From NCBI RefSeq assembly GCF_000024165.1, contig NC_013194.1, positions 4,154,001 through 4,218,000 on the forward strand: a stretch of 64,000 bases of DNA, written 5' to 3'. The notes beneath the pieces are model-generated. The model saw only the letters and a list, made by a program, of their open reading frames with translations, searched no databases and had not been told where the DNA came from. This DNA comes from Accumulibacter phosphatis. GTDB taxonomy: Bacteria; Pseudomonadota; Gammaproteobacteria; Burkholderiales; Rhodocyclaceae. This document shows, one piece after another, positions 35,893-44,237 of this stretch; the stretch's first letter is position 1; each line of letters opens with the position of its first letter. Both the position numbers and the translations under genes were made by a program.

Positions 35893-38151
35893 TCAGCAGA
35901 CATCCCTGAGTACCGGCACGGGAACCGGCGGCCGCGCCAGTGGCGGCGCCAGACCGGTCCCCGGTGCCGGCAGCGCGGTCGCGTCATCGACAACGATGAT
36001 GCCGGCCACTTCCGGGACTTCCCAATCGTCGATCTGCAGCATTTCGGTCGCCGCCCAGCTCACCTTGCCGTCGGCGTCGGTACTGGCGGCGTCGAGACGC
36101 AGCTCGGTGAGGTATTCGACCCCCTCGACCTGCATCGCCACGCCTTCGAGCTCGCGCGCCAGCAGCCGCCGGCCGAGCGGCCAGCCCTGCCCGTCCGGAC
36201 CGTAAGGGGGCAGCGGTGCCAGGTACTGGCGGAGCAGGATGTCAAGCCAGTCGCGGACGGCATCGAGACCGTAGCCGTCGCGCACCTTCAGCGAAATCGC
36301 CAGCGCGATCCGCCGGTAGGTCGGCGGGATCACGTACAGCTCGGTAGTCACCAGGCGCCAGCGGTCGAGCCAGCTACATACCTGCATCAACTCCCAGGCA
36401 TCGGGCAGCGGCGCGTTCGGGTGCTGCGCGTCGCGCGCCGGCCAGACGACGACGCTGACCGTTCCCGGCCGGCGCTTGCGGCTCGGGGCGTGAAACAGGG
36501 GCAGGCACTCGGCGCGACCGAGCAGGACGGCCGGCGTCTGTAGCGCCAGTTCGGCGAAATCGTCGCGCGCCACCGCCCGATGGTTGCGCCGCAATTCGCT
36601 CGGAATACGGCGCAGCGCCGCGTCCAGGCTCTCGCTGTCGGCACCGCCGCTGGCCGGCAGCGGATTGCTGCATTTGAGCGTCACCTGCCCCGGCCGGCGC
36701 AGCGGTTCGGGCGGCAGCGGCCCGTTGAGCGTGGCGCCGAGCTTGTCGATCGCCGCCGCCGGGACATTGCCGGCGGCACCGCCGCCCCAGCGATAACCGG
36801 CGACGCGCAGTCGCTCGCCGAGTTGCGGTACGCGCTCGCCAAAGTGCAGCGTGCCGGCTTCGGCGTCGAGCGCAAAGTGCCGGTCGGCCCCGCTCGACGC
36901 GTCGAGCGTGTCGACCTGCGTCCAGTCGGTCCACACGCCGCTTTCCTCGATCTGCAGGTGCACCGGGTAGCGCGCATCGCGCAGCACCGGTGCGTTGGCG
37001 AGCTGGTAGACCTGGCCGGGCTGGCCGTTGCCGCTGCCCAGCAATTCGCCCGCCGCCGCGACGGTCTGCTCGGCGGCAACGGCATTCAGCGTCAGCAGGC
37101 GCACCTCGCCGATGCGGCTGCCGTCGCCGCGCCAGACGCGCAACCAGAACCAGAGTTGCTCGGCGCGGTCGTCGTCGAGTTCAGGCGGAAAGTCACCGGT
37201 TCCCGCCAGCCCGACCGGCGCCGCCGGCACACCGAGCGGCGTCAGGTCGGCCGGCAGTTCGAGACGAACGACGCCCTGGCGCGTAAAACCGGCGGTGGTG
37301 TCGCCGGCGACGCGCACCGGTGTGTAGTCGGGGCTGCCGTCCTTGGCGAGCTTCGCCAGCGATGCCTGCCAGATCAGCGACGGGCCGTCGCCGGCGCCGC
37401 AGGCGGCCACTTGGTCTATGTCGGGATACCAGGCCGCCGGCGCGAAGCCGAGCGACAGCGGCAGCGTTCGGCCGGCGACGCGCTTGAGGTCCGCGAGAGG
37501 ATCGCCGATCACGCCTGCGTTCTTCAGCACGCCGATCCAGACGCAGGCATCGACCGTCGCCGAGAAATCGACCGGCGCCGACAGACCGTCGGAAGCGAGC
37601 GTCAGCACATCGTAGGGCGCCACCTGCTGGTCCGCACCGAGAGCCAGCCTGACCGCGTCTACGCTGCCCTGAACGGCGGCGCCCAGTTCGCTATCGAGTC
37701 CGTCGATGAAACCGCGCACTCTTGTCGTGTCGGCGAGTTCCTCGTCGCTGAGCAGGCTGCGGCGCGCGACCGTCACGCAATCGAGCGGCCAGATCGTCGC
37801 GTCCTGGGTCAGCGTGAACAGCACCTTGCCGGCCTTCACCTGATCGCCGCCGTAGAGGACGACGCCGTTGGCGACCTTGCTCTCGAAGCGGACCAGCGCC
37901 TGTGCCGGACGTGCCGGCTGCATCGGCAGATCGAGCAACTTGAGAAAGGCGATCTGCGTCGCCTCGGGAATCTGGTTGAAGCGGAACTGCAGTCCCTCGC
38001 CGAGATAGGCGAAGAGCTGCAACAGGGTGATCCCGGGGTCGCTATCGAGGTGATCGGTCCACGCCGGGTTGTACACCGGAATGCGGTTGCGCAGCTCGGC
38101 GAACAGGTCCTCGAAGCTGCGGTCGTCCAGGATGGGGGCGATCAGTGGCAT
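35893..38151 (-). CDS. Baseplate J-like wedge protein (Afp11/Pvc11-like)
   Basis: A 752-residue protein of the baseplate J family. The N-terminus shows the typical eCIS signature: LDDRSFEDLFAELRNRIPVY followed by WTDHLDSDPGITLLQLFAYL and FRFNQIPEATQIAFLKLLDL. Several beta domains follow, and the C-terminal part (RWRLVTTELYVIPPTYRRI...VRDGYGLDAV) matches J-like wedge arms. It forms the baseplate wedge together with gp25 and the gpI-type protein, linking the hub to the sheath. It lies 49 bases after the gp25 gene. Confidence 0.93.
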   Translation of the reverse strand: MPLIAPILDDRSFEDLFAELRNRIPVYNPAWTDHLDSDPGITLLQLFAYLGEGLQFRFNQIPEATQIAFLKLLDLPMQPARPAQALVRFESKVANGVVLYGGDQVKAGKVLFTLTQDATIWPLDCVTVARRSLLSDEELADTTRVRGFIDGLDSELGAAVQGSVDAVRLALGADQQVAPYDVLTLASDGLSAPVDFSATVDACVWIGVLKNAGVIGDPLADLKRVAGRTLPLSLGFAPAAWYPDIDQVAACGAGDGPSLIWQASLAKLAKDGSPDYTPVRVAGDTTAGFTRQGVVRLELPADLTPLGVPAAPVGLAGTGDFPPELDDDRAEQLWFWLRVWRGDGSRIGEVRLLTLNAVAAEQTVAAAGELLGSGNGQPGQVYQLANAPVLRDARYPVHLQIEESGVWTDWTQVDTLDASSGADRHFALDAEAGTLHFGERVPQLGERLRVAGYRWGGGAAGNVPAAAIDKLGATLNGPLPPEPLRRPGQVTLKCSNPLPASGGADSESLDAALRRIPSELRRNHRAVARDDFAELALQTPAVLLGRAECLPLFHAPSRKRRPGTVSVVVWPARDAQHPNAPLPDAWELMQVCSWLDRWRLVTTELYVIPPTYRRIALAISLKVRDGYGLDAVRDWLDILLRQYLAPLPPYGPDGQGWPLGRRLLARELEGVAMQVEGVEYLTELRLDAASTDADGKVSWAATEMLQIDDWEVPEVAGIIVVDDATALPAPGTGLAPPLARPPVPVPVLRDVC

Positions 38152-38200
38152 GGTTCATCTCCGACCGGCAAGGCGGCGCTGGGGCAAGCGTTGACAGTCA

Positions 38201-38617
38201 TCACGCCTGCTCCAGATAGAAGGGATAGACAAGGACGTCTTGGCGACCGTCCAGTACATGCGCGTAGTGGATCTCGATCAGCACCGTCGCGCGCTCGTCG
38301 GTCGGCGACACCCTGACCGCAATCACCTGCACGCGCGGCTCCCAGCGCGCCAGCGACTGGGCGATCTCGCGCTCGATGCCGGCACGCGTCGCCGGGTTGT
38401 TCGGCGCCATCAGGAAGCGGCGCAGACCACAGCCGAAATCGGCGCGCATGACGCGCTCGCCCGGTTCGGTGTCGAGGATCGTGAAGATCGCCTGGCGGAC
38501 CTTCTCCGGGCCGGCGACCAGCGGCAGGCGCCCCGCATCGTCGGGAACGATCGGCTGACCGAGCCCCTGGCCGAGACGTTCGTAGCGCTTGAGTTGACTG
38601 CTCGTTGGGCTGCTCAT
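38201..38617 (-). CDS. gp25-like baseplate wedge protein (Afp9-like)
   Basis: A 138-residue protein of the GPW/gp25 family. Characteristic segments are VRQAIFTILDTEPGERVMRADFG, with the EPGERVM core at about residues 51-57, and the C-terminal beta strands ending YPFYLEQA. gp25-type proteins nucleate sheath assembly at the baseplate in T4 phage, T6SS (TssE) and eCIS. The ATG at 38617 overlaps the stop of the upstream gene by four bases. Confidence 0.93.
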   Translation of the reverse strand: MSSPTSSQLKRYERLGQGLGQPIVPDDAGRLPLVAGPEKVRQAIFTILDTEPGERVMRADFGCGLRRFLMAPNNPATRAGIEREIAQSLARWEPRVQVIAVRVSPTDERATVLIEIHYAHVLDGRQDVLVYPFYLEQA

Positions 38618-40461
38618 TGGGTGGCTCCGGCAGGTGGCCAGACCGGGACGACCGGATCCTCATAGATCAGCGGCGTGCCGACCGGCGGCAGGGGCGGCAG
38701 CGTGCCGTCGCTCGCCGGCAATCGCGCGGCGTTGTCCTGCAGCGTCTGGTCGATCGGCCCCAGGCTGTTGTTGCTCAGGTCGTCGATGGCCGGGTCTTCA
38801 TCGACGCCGACATCGCTCTTGATCCGCGTTTTCATCGAATCGCTGCCGGTGGTCAGGGCATCGTGCAGGTCGTCCGGGTCGACCAGCGTGTCGAGCCCTT
38901 CGATCTTGACGCTGAACTCGGCGTCGAGGTCGATCTTCGGCGGCGTCACGGCCAGCGCCGCGTCGAGGCCGGCGGCGACCTTGATCTGCGGCGGAATGCA
39001 GAAACGGAAAACGAGCAGGAACCAGAGGTTGAAGATGAAGACGACGATCGGCAGGAACAGGCTCAGGACGAACATCGCGATGATCGTGATCAGCGGAATC
39101 GAGAAGCTGCAGATCGCCTCGCCGCCCATTTCGCCGCCGTCTGCGGCGTTGTCCTTGACTTTCGGCGACAGGTGCTGCGGCTGCACGAAACGTATCGGCG
39201 ACAGCTTGCCGCGCGGCCGCGTCGCCGCCTGCGCGGCGAGTTCGCGCAGGTCGGGCATCTTGATGGTGATCGGCCGATTGGCGGCGCCGAGAACGTCGAA
39301 CGGTGCGGCGACGCGGAAGGCTTCGCTCGGCAGGCTCCAGACCAGCGGGCCATGGCAGTCCGGACTCTTGCCGACGCGCGGCGGACAGGGATGGTGCGCG
39401 CGCACGAAACAGCGGATCTCGTAGGTCATCAGGTCGTCGAAACGCGCCGCGCCGCCGGCGTCGTGCTGCAGGCCACCGGTCGGTACCGTGCCGTAGTAGA
39501 GCGTGCGGCCGGCGGCGTCATGCTGCGCTTCGCGCGGGTCGGGGACCACCGGGAACAGCGGGTACCACTGCTCGCCGCCGGTGACGTCGGCGACGAGTTC
39601 GTCGGGGCTGTCGAGATGCCGCCACTCGCCGTAGACGCGGCTCGTCCGGCCCTCCTGCAGCGTCGGAAACCAAGCGTCGATGTCCACCGTGACACCGTGC
39701 TCGTCGTACCACCGCTGCAGGCGCGCACGTTCCGCCTCGAGCTTGTCGCGTTTGTCGGCCAGCAGTGCCGCCCAGTTCGCCTGTTTCTCCTGCTCGGCGA
39801 GCAGCGCCTGCTGGCGCAGTGCATTGGCACGCAGGCCGGCGCTCGCCTGCGGGTCGGTCGCGCTAGTGTCGAGCGTCAGCAGCTCGTGCAGCTCGGCGGC
39901 CATCGCCTGTGCGGCCTTCGCCTGTTCGGTGACGGTCTGCGCGCTCAGCCCGGACGGCAGGATGCTGCGCCGGCGGCGCACGACGAAGCCGGCCTGACAG
40001 ACCTGGTTGCGGGCAACGCGCGGAAAACCCGGCTCGTCGCAATGCAGTTCGCAGGTGACCAGGTAGTGGCGGTCGTGCGCCGGTTGGTACAGCTTGCGCA
40101 GGCTGGTCGGCGCCAGGCGGGCGCGGTAGACCGCCGCCTTGGCGAGAGTCGTACCGTCGGCTTCGTATTTTGGCGCCGGCTTGCCGGCGGCGGTCAGCGG
40201 CAGCATGCACAGCACCTTCGCGGCAAACGATCCGGCCTCGGCAAGCTGGTAGCTGTTCACGACGTCGATCACTTCATCGTACTTGAGCGAACGCTGCGGG
40301 TGCGCCAGGAAGTCCTTGATGAAGTCGTCGCCGGCGAATTTCTGGATCACCGGCCGGCTGACCCGGCCGTCGGCCGGCAGGCCCGGGCGCGGCCAGCGAT
40401 ACCACGGCCCGACCAGGCGCCAGTTGGGCACCGGATGGGTGGCTTGGCGCGTGATCACCAT
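38614..40461 (-). CDS. Large eCIS-locus protein with a predicted membrane segment
   Basis: A 615-residue protein between the spike and the gp25 genes. No family is recognised. The middle is helical and charged (residues 170-260); it has several Cys/His-containing segments (YEIRCFVRAHHPCPPR). Residues 457-487 are strongly hydrophobic (IIAMFVLSLFLPIVVFIFNL and onward), long enough for one or two membrane helices. The C-terminal 120 residues are acidic and Pro-rich. The ATG lies within the last codons of the spike gene (seven-base overlap). A hydrophobic segment is unusual for soluble eCIS particles and could mean membrane attachment or a buried assembly element. Confidence 0.65.
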   Translation of the reverse strand: MVITRQATHPVPNWRLVGPWYRWPRPGLPADGRVSRPVIQKFAGDDFIKDFLAHPQRSLKYDEVIDVVNSYQLAEAGSFAAKVLCMLPLTAAGKPAPKYEADGTTLAKAAVYRARLAPTSLRKLYQPAHDRHYLVTCELHCDEPGFPRVARNQVCQAGFVVRRRRSILPSGLSAQTVTEQAKAAQAMAAELHELLTLDTSATDPQASAGLRANALRQQALLAEQEKQANWAALLADKRDKLEAERARLQRWYDEHGVTVDIDAWFPTLQEGRTSRVYGEWRHLDSPDELVADVTGGEQWYPLFPVVPDPREAQHDAAGRTLYYGTVPTGGLQHDAGGAARFDDLMTYEIRCFVRAHHPCPPRVGKSPDCHGPLVWSLPSEAFRVAAPFDVLGAANRPITIKMPDLRELAAQAATRPRGKLSPIRFVQPQHLSPKVKDNAADGGEMGGEAICSFSIPLITIIAMFVLSLFLPIVVFIFNLWFLLVFRFCIPPQIKVAAGLDAALAVTPPKIDLDAEFSVKIEGLDTLVDPDDLHDALTTGSDSMKTRIKSDVGVDEDPAIDDLSNNSLGPIDQTLQDNAARLPASDGTLPPLPPVGTPLIYEDPVVPVWPPAGATQ

Positions 40462-41126
40462 ACGTTCCCCGCGCCCGGCGTGTAGCTCGGCGAAACGACG
40501 CCGGTCGAGGCGATCAGCGTCGTGCACTGGACGATGCCGTCGCAACTGACCATCGGCGCATGCACATTGACCGCCGAGGCGTTCACTTCGACCGTCGCGT
40601 TGGCGGTGATGGTCACCTGGCCGGCGATGTTGATGTTGATCCGGCAACCATTGCTGTGCTCGACGGTGACTTCCTGCGCGGCGTCATCGAGAACGATGCG
40701 GTGGCCGCTCTCCATCGACACGGTGACCTTCGCCGCTCCAGCCGTGTCGTCGAACTGCAGCATGCTGCCCGCACGCGTTTTCAGCGTGCGCAGGTTGTTG
40801 GCGGCAGCCGCCGCTTCCGGCAGCGAGCGGCTGCCGTTCCAGCAGGCGCCGACGATGTAGGGACGTGCCGGGTCGCCAGCCTCGAAGGCGAGCACCACCT
40901 GCGAATCGACCTCCGGCAGGATCTCGAGACCCTGGTCCTTGTCGGCGTAGGGCGTAAGCAGCGTCGCCCAGGCAAAGACGGCCTCGCCGGCAGCGCCGAA
41001 GGCGGGGATTTTGACCTTGATACGGCCCTTGGCGTCCGGGTCGACGAGGTCGCTGACCACCGCCGGGTACAGGCCGAACCAGCGCGGCCCTTCGCCGTCA
41101 CGCGGGAAGCGCGGGTCACCGCTCAT
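40455..41126 (-). CDS. eCIS spike protein (gp5/VgrG-like OB fold and beta-needle)
   Basis: A 223-residue protein. Residues 15-95 give the OB-fold domain of phage spike proteins (GLYPAVVSDLVDPDAKGRIKV, then EILPEVDSQVVLAFEAGDP and RPYIVGACWNGS). The C-terminal half is a regular beta-helix or needle (VTVSMESGHRIVLDDAAQEVT, ININIAGQVTITANATVEVN), ending SPSYTPGAGNVW as in gpV-type spikes. In Afp and PVC this module is fused to the hub as Afp8; here it is a separate gene whose ATG overlaps the hub stop by four bases. It would form the trimeric central spike that pierces the target membrane. Confidence 0.9.
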   Translation of the reverse strand: MSGDPRFPRDGEGPRWFGLYPAVVSDLVDPDAKGRIKVKIPAFGAAGEAVFAWATLLTPYADKDQGLEILPEVDSQVVLAFEAGDPARPYIVGACWNGSRSLPEAAAAANNLRTLKTRAGSMLQFDDTAGAAKVTVSMESGHRIVLDDAAQEVTVEHSNGCRININIAGQVTITANATVEVNASAVNVHAPMVSCDGIVQCTTLIASTGVVSPSYTPGAGNVW

Positions 41127-42217
41127 GTCGCCCTCCCGAGCCAGGCGCGTTCGGCCTCGAAGTGCGTCCGGTAACCGCTCGTCTGATCGTACTGGTGGCG
41201 CACGCGCGTGACGTAGAAGCCGTCGCCCTCGAACAGCGGGCTGACGCGCTCGAGGCGCAGCAGGCTGCCGACACGGATCGCCGTATTGCCGTCGGCGACG
41301 CCGCTGACGCTGACGAAGCGCCGCGCCCGCCCAAGCAGTGCCGCGCTCGCCATGGCGCTGGCCTCGGCGTCGGCCAGCGGCACGTCGCGCACGCGGTAGC
41401 TGACGCGCTCGCCGAAGGCGCGCTGCAGCACCTGCGCGCCATGCGTGTTGCCCTGGGCTTCGGCAGCGATCGCGCCAGCGTCGGCGTCCTCGTCGATGGC
41501 GTCCTGGTCGGCGTCGTCGAAGCCGCCGACGACGACCTTGCTGCGCTGCTGCGCCAGATCGGCGCGCAGACGTACCTGCAGCAGATTGCTGCCCTGGATC
41601 AGCGTCAGCGCATTGCCGCCGCGCTTGTCGCGCGTCGCCATGTGCAGGGCATCGCCGTCTACCCAGACCTCGGCGGCGAGCCGCCGGGCACGCTCGCGCA
41701 GGAAAGCGAGGTCGCTCTGGTTCCATTGCTGCGCCAGCGGCCAGGTCGGCCCGGCGACGTCGGCGAGCGCGCGCAGGCCGTGTTCGCCGGCAATCTGCTG
41801 CACGAGGTCGGCCTCGCTGACGTTCTCGTAGGTCTTGAAACGGCGCGTCATGCGCAGGTCCATCAGGCGGTCCTCGGCCAGGCAGACGACCTCGGGCGCC
41901 CTGCCCTGCGCCATCGACAGCTCGAGCGCGCTGAGCTTGCCGACAAACATCTCGGTGCGCGCGTCGCTCGGACCCATCGCCACGCGCAACTCCTTGCCGA
42001 AGTCGAGGACAAGGCCGTCGAGCCAGTTGAGCTGTTCGTTCTGCTCACCGGCGCGCGGCCCGACGGCAACGAAGGTCGCCAGCAGACGGCGCAGGCCATG
42101 CTGGTCCTCGTCCACCTGCAGCAGACAGACGTCGCGCGCCAGTTCGGCGTTCGCCCGCCCATCGACCGTGATCTCGGGGATCGTCGATGCCTGCAGGGGA
42201 GTCGGGATCAGTGGCAT
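41123..42217 (-). CDS. Baseplate hub protein (gpD/gp27-like, N-terminal half of Afp8)
   Basis: A 364-residue protein related to phage late control protein D and to the gp27 part of VgrG and Afp8. Visible parts are the gpD-type segment MFVGKLSALELSMAQGRAPE near residue 90, FKTYENVSEADLVQQIAGEH (a LysM-like or FKBP-like insertion region), WNQSDLAFLRERARRLAAEV and the C-terminal FYVTRVRHQYD. It forms the trimeric hub that connects tube and spike. A short spacer separates it from the DUF5908 gene upstream, and its stop overlaps the spike ATG. Confidence 0.9.
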   Translation of the reverse strand: MPLIPTPLQASTIPEITVDGRANAELARDVCLLQVDEDQHGLRRLLATFVAVGPRAGEQNEQLNWLDGLVLDFGKELRVAMGPSDARTEMFVGKLSALELSMAQGRAPEVVCLAEDRLMDLRMTRRFKTYENVSEADLVQQIAGEHGLRALADVAGPTWPLAQQWNQSDLAFLRERARRLAAEVWVDGDALHMATRDKRGGNALTLIQGSNLLQVRLRADLAQQRSKVVVGGFDDADQDAIDEDADAGAIAAEAQGNTHGAQVLQRAFGERVSYRVRDVPLADAEASAMASAALLGRARRFVSVSGVADGNTAIRVGSLLRLERVSPLFEGDGFYVTRVRHQYDQTSGYRTHFEAERAWLGRAT

Positions 42218-42253
42218 GTTCTCGGTCTCGCGGTCCGCTTCTCGATTCTCGAC

Positions 42254-42436
42254 TCAGTCGTCGAAACCCCAGGCCTCGACGCGCGCCGCCAACTGGGCGT
42301 CGCGACGCGCCAGTTCCTGCCAGCGCTGCAGGGCCTCGGCCGATGCCTCGTCGCGCGCGTGCTCGCCGCCAGCAGCGCCGGCACCGCCCGCGTCCACCTC
42401 GATTTCAGCGTTGACTTCCCCGATTTCGATTGGCAT
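42254..42436 (-). CDS. Small eCIS protein (DUF5908, Afp6-like)
   Basis: A 60-residue acidic protein that begins MPIEIGEVNAEIEVD, the MP-x-E-I start of the DUF5908 family, small proteins found in eCIS loci beside the LysM connector. The C-terminal half is an amphipathic helix (ALQRWQELARRDAQLAARVE). In Afp the corresponding small gene is Afp6. The role is unknown; a small clamp or chaperone between connector and hub is possible. The ATG has GGAAGAG upstream. Confidence 0.8.
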   Translation of the reverse strand: MPIEIGEVNAEIEVDAGGAGAAGGEHARDEASAEALQRWQELARRDAQLAARVEAWGFDD

Positions 42437-42449
42437 GTCTCTTCCTTTG

Positions 42450-43682
42450 TCACGGGTTGCGGCGCGCGCGCCTGCCCCGGCAACCGCAGTCGCCGGAGAT
42501 CGTGCTGCGCGCGACGCTGGCCGTCGTCACCGGCGCCGCGCCGCTCGCCGGCGACTTCCCGGCCGTCGCCCAGCCTGGTTGCGTCGGGTCGCGGTGCGCT
42601 GCCGGCCGGGCACTGCCGAAGCGCGGTCGCAGCGGCACGCCGGCACCCCACGGACGGTCGGCGCTGCCGGCGACTTCGCCACTCGTCAGCCCGAACGCCG
42701 AGAGGCTTCGGCTCGCACCCTGCTGATGGGCTTCGCTCCTGACCTCGGCGATCGCGCCACCGAGGCCGCCCTGGCTGGCCAGCGCCTGCCCCTGGCGCAC
42801 CGGGTCGATGCCGCCGGCGCTGCCGGGAGCCAGCGCCTGACTACCGCCAGCGGGCTTGTCGGGCGCCGCGACGAGCGGCAGGCTGGCGGCGGCCTGTGCC
42901 GGGTCGGCGCCCTGCCCGTTGCTGCCGCCGGCGACGCCGCGGCCGGCACCGGCGGGAAGCGGCACCTCCTGGCCGAGCGTCAGTTGCAGCGGATTGCTCA
43001 GCCCCTCGGCCAGCGCCCGCCAGGCCTTGGGATCGAAGCCGTTGCGCGCGGCGAGTTGCGCCAGACTCTCGCCGGGCATCGCCTGGGCGATGCGCTCGGG
43101 CGACTGACTGTTGCCCTGCGTCCCCGGCGACCCGGCGGGCAACGCACTGCCGGAACCCGGCCGCGCCGGCGAACTGCCGGGCGCGGCGGCGGCGTTGGCC
43201 GGCGCCGGCGTGTAGGTCCACCGCGGATCCTGGCCCTTGATGCTGACCGACACCTTGGCGCGCAACGGCACGCCGTTGGCGTCGAACAGGTCGAGGTCGA
43301 TGTTGGCGCTCTCCATCGTCCCCTGCACCAGGAAGCTGCCCCATTCGAAGAGCACGCGCGGCGGCGCCTCCTGGCCGGGACGGGGTCCGCGCGGACGGAC
43401 GAAGCGCTCGACCGTCGCCGTCCTGTCGAGAACGCTGACGCCGGCTTCGCTGCTGCCTTCGTCGGCGGTATCGAAGATCAGGTCGAAGCTGACCTGCATC
43501 TCGCCGGTACCCGGCCGCTGGCGCGCCTGGGCGCCGGCCTGCGTGCCGCCGGCGGTGCGATTCGAGATCTGCACGCGCAGTGTCGTCGGGTTGAACTGCA
43601 CGTCCACCGAGGTGTTCGGCGTCTCGGTCGGGCGCTCGCCCGAGCCGATCTCGGCCAGCCGGGCCTTGACCAGCGCGCTCAT
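42450..43682 (-). CDS. LysM-containing tube-baseplate connector (Afp7/Pvc7-like)
   Basis: A 410-residue protein. The first 165 residues are the conserved connector domain (VDVQFNPTTLRVQISNR, VLFEWGSFLVQGTMESANID, VSIKGQDPRWTY). Residues 195-245 form a LysM domain (PERIAQAMPGESLAQLAARN...PLQLTLGQEVPLP). The C-terminal 160 residues are Gly/Ala/Pro-rich and disordered, longer than expected for Afp7. It probably joins the tube to the hub, like phage gp53 or gpX-type proteins. The ATG overlaps the stop of the second tube gene (ATGA). Confidence 0.88.
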   Translation of the reverse strand: MSALVKARLAEIGSGERPTETPNTSVDVQFNPTTLRVQISNRTAGGTQAGAQARQRPGTGEMQVSFDLIFDTADEGSSEAGVSVLDRTATVERFVRPRGPRPGQEAPPRVLFEWGSFLVQGTMESANIDLDLFDANGVPLRAKVSVSIKGQDPRWTYTPAPANAAAAPGSSPARPGSGSALPAGSPGTQGNSQSPERIAQAMPGESLAQLAARNGFDPKAWRALAEGLSNPLQLTLGQEVPLPAGAGRGVAGGSNGQGADPAQAAASLPLVAAPDKPAGGSQALAPGSAGGIDPVRQGQALASQGGLGGAIAEVRSEAHQQGASRSLSAFGLTSGEVAGSADRPWGAGVPLRPRFGSARPAAHRDPTQPGWATAGKSPASGAAPVTTASVARSTISGDCGCRGRRARRNP

Positions 43683-44230
43683 GCCGGCACCTCGGCGGGC
43701 AGCAGGCGCAGCCCCTCGTGTGCGATCGACAGCTCCTCGATGGCGATCTCGCCGGTTCTGGCGTTCAGCTCGGGGCCGCGAATCTTCGCCGGCAGGCCGC
43801 GATCGAACATCCAGGTGGCGCGCACCGTCTTGTCGGCGCTCATCACATAGACGATGCCGTCGTAGCGCGCGACCGGCCGCTCGCCATTGACGATCCGTTG
43901 CAGCCAGTGCCAGAGGTCGGTATTCGCCTGGCCGTCGCCGGTGAGCTGATGGAACATGCCGCGCTTGAGCAACAGCGGCTGGTATTTGGCGCGTCCGACG
44001 CGCCGTATCGTGCCGTTGTTGCGACCGCCCTCCTGATACTCCTGGATGTCCATCTCGATCTCGAGACCGTTGCATTCCTGGAAAGCACCGGTGCCGAGCA
44101 AGGTCGCGCCCTGCGCCGGACTGTAGCCGTCACCGGCGCCGGGCAGCCGCTGCCGGCCGGCGATGATGTCGGGCGAGCGCAGCAGCTTCACTTCGAAGCG
44201 GAAAGCGGGCAGGATCAGAACCTCGGCCAT
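43679..44230 (-). CDS. Second tube protein (Afp5/Pvc5-like)
   Basis: A 183-residue protein of the contractile tail tube family: FRFEVKLLRS at the start, then GAFQECNGLEIEMDIQEYQE (the tube hairpin), LLLKRGMFHQLTGDGQANTD and the end IEELSIAHEGL, matching the tube ending of the main tube protein. It is longer than the main tube (149 residues). In Afp and PVC a second, adaptor-type tube (Afp5) forms the first ring on the hub, and the gene order here (sheath-2, tube-2, LysM connector) fits that. Confidence 0.92.
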   Translation of the reverse strand: MAEVLILPAFRFEVKLLRSPDIIAGRQRLPGAGDGYSPAQGATLLGTGAFQECNGLEIEMDIQEYQEGGRNNGTIRRVGRAKYQPLLLKRGMFHQLTGDGQANTDLWHWLQRIVNGERPVARYDGIVYVMSADKTVRATWMFDRGLPAKIRGPELNARTGEIAIEELSIAHEGLRLLPAEVPA

Positions 44231-44237
44231 GGCCGCC

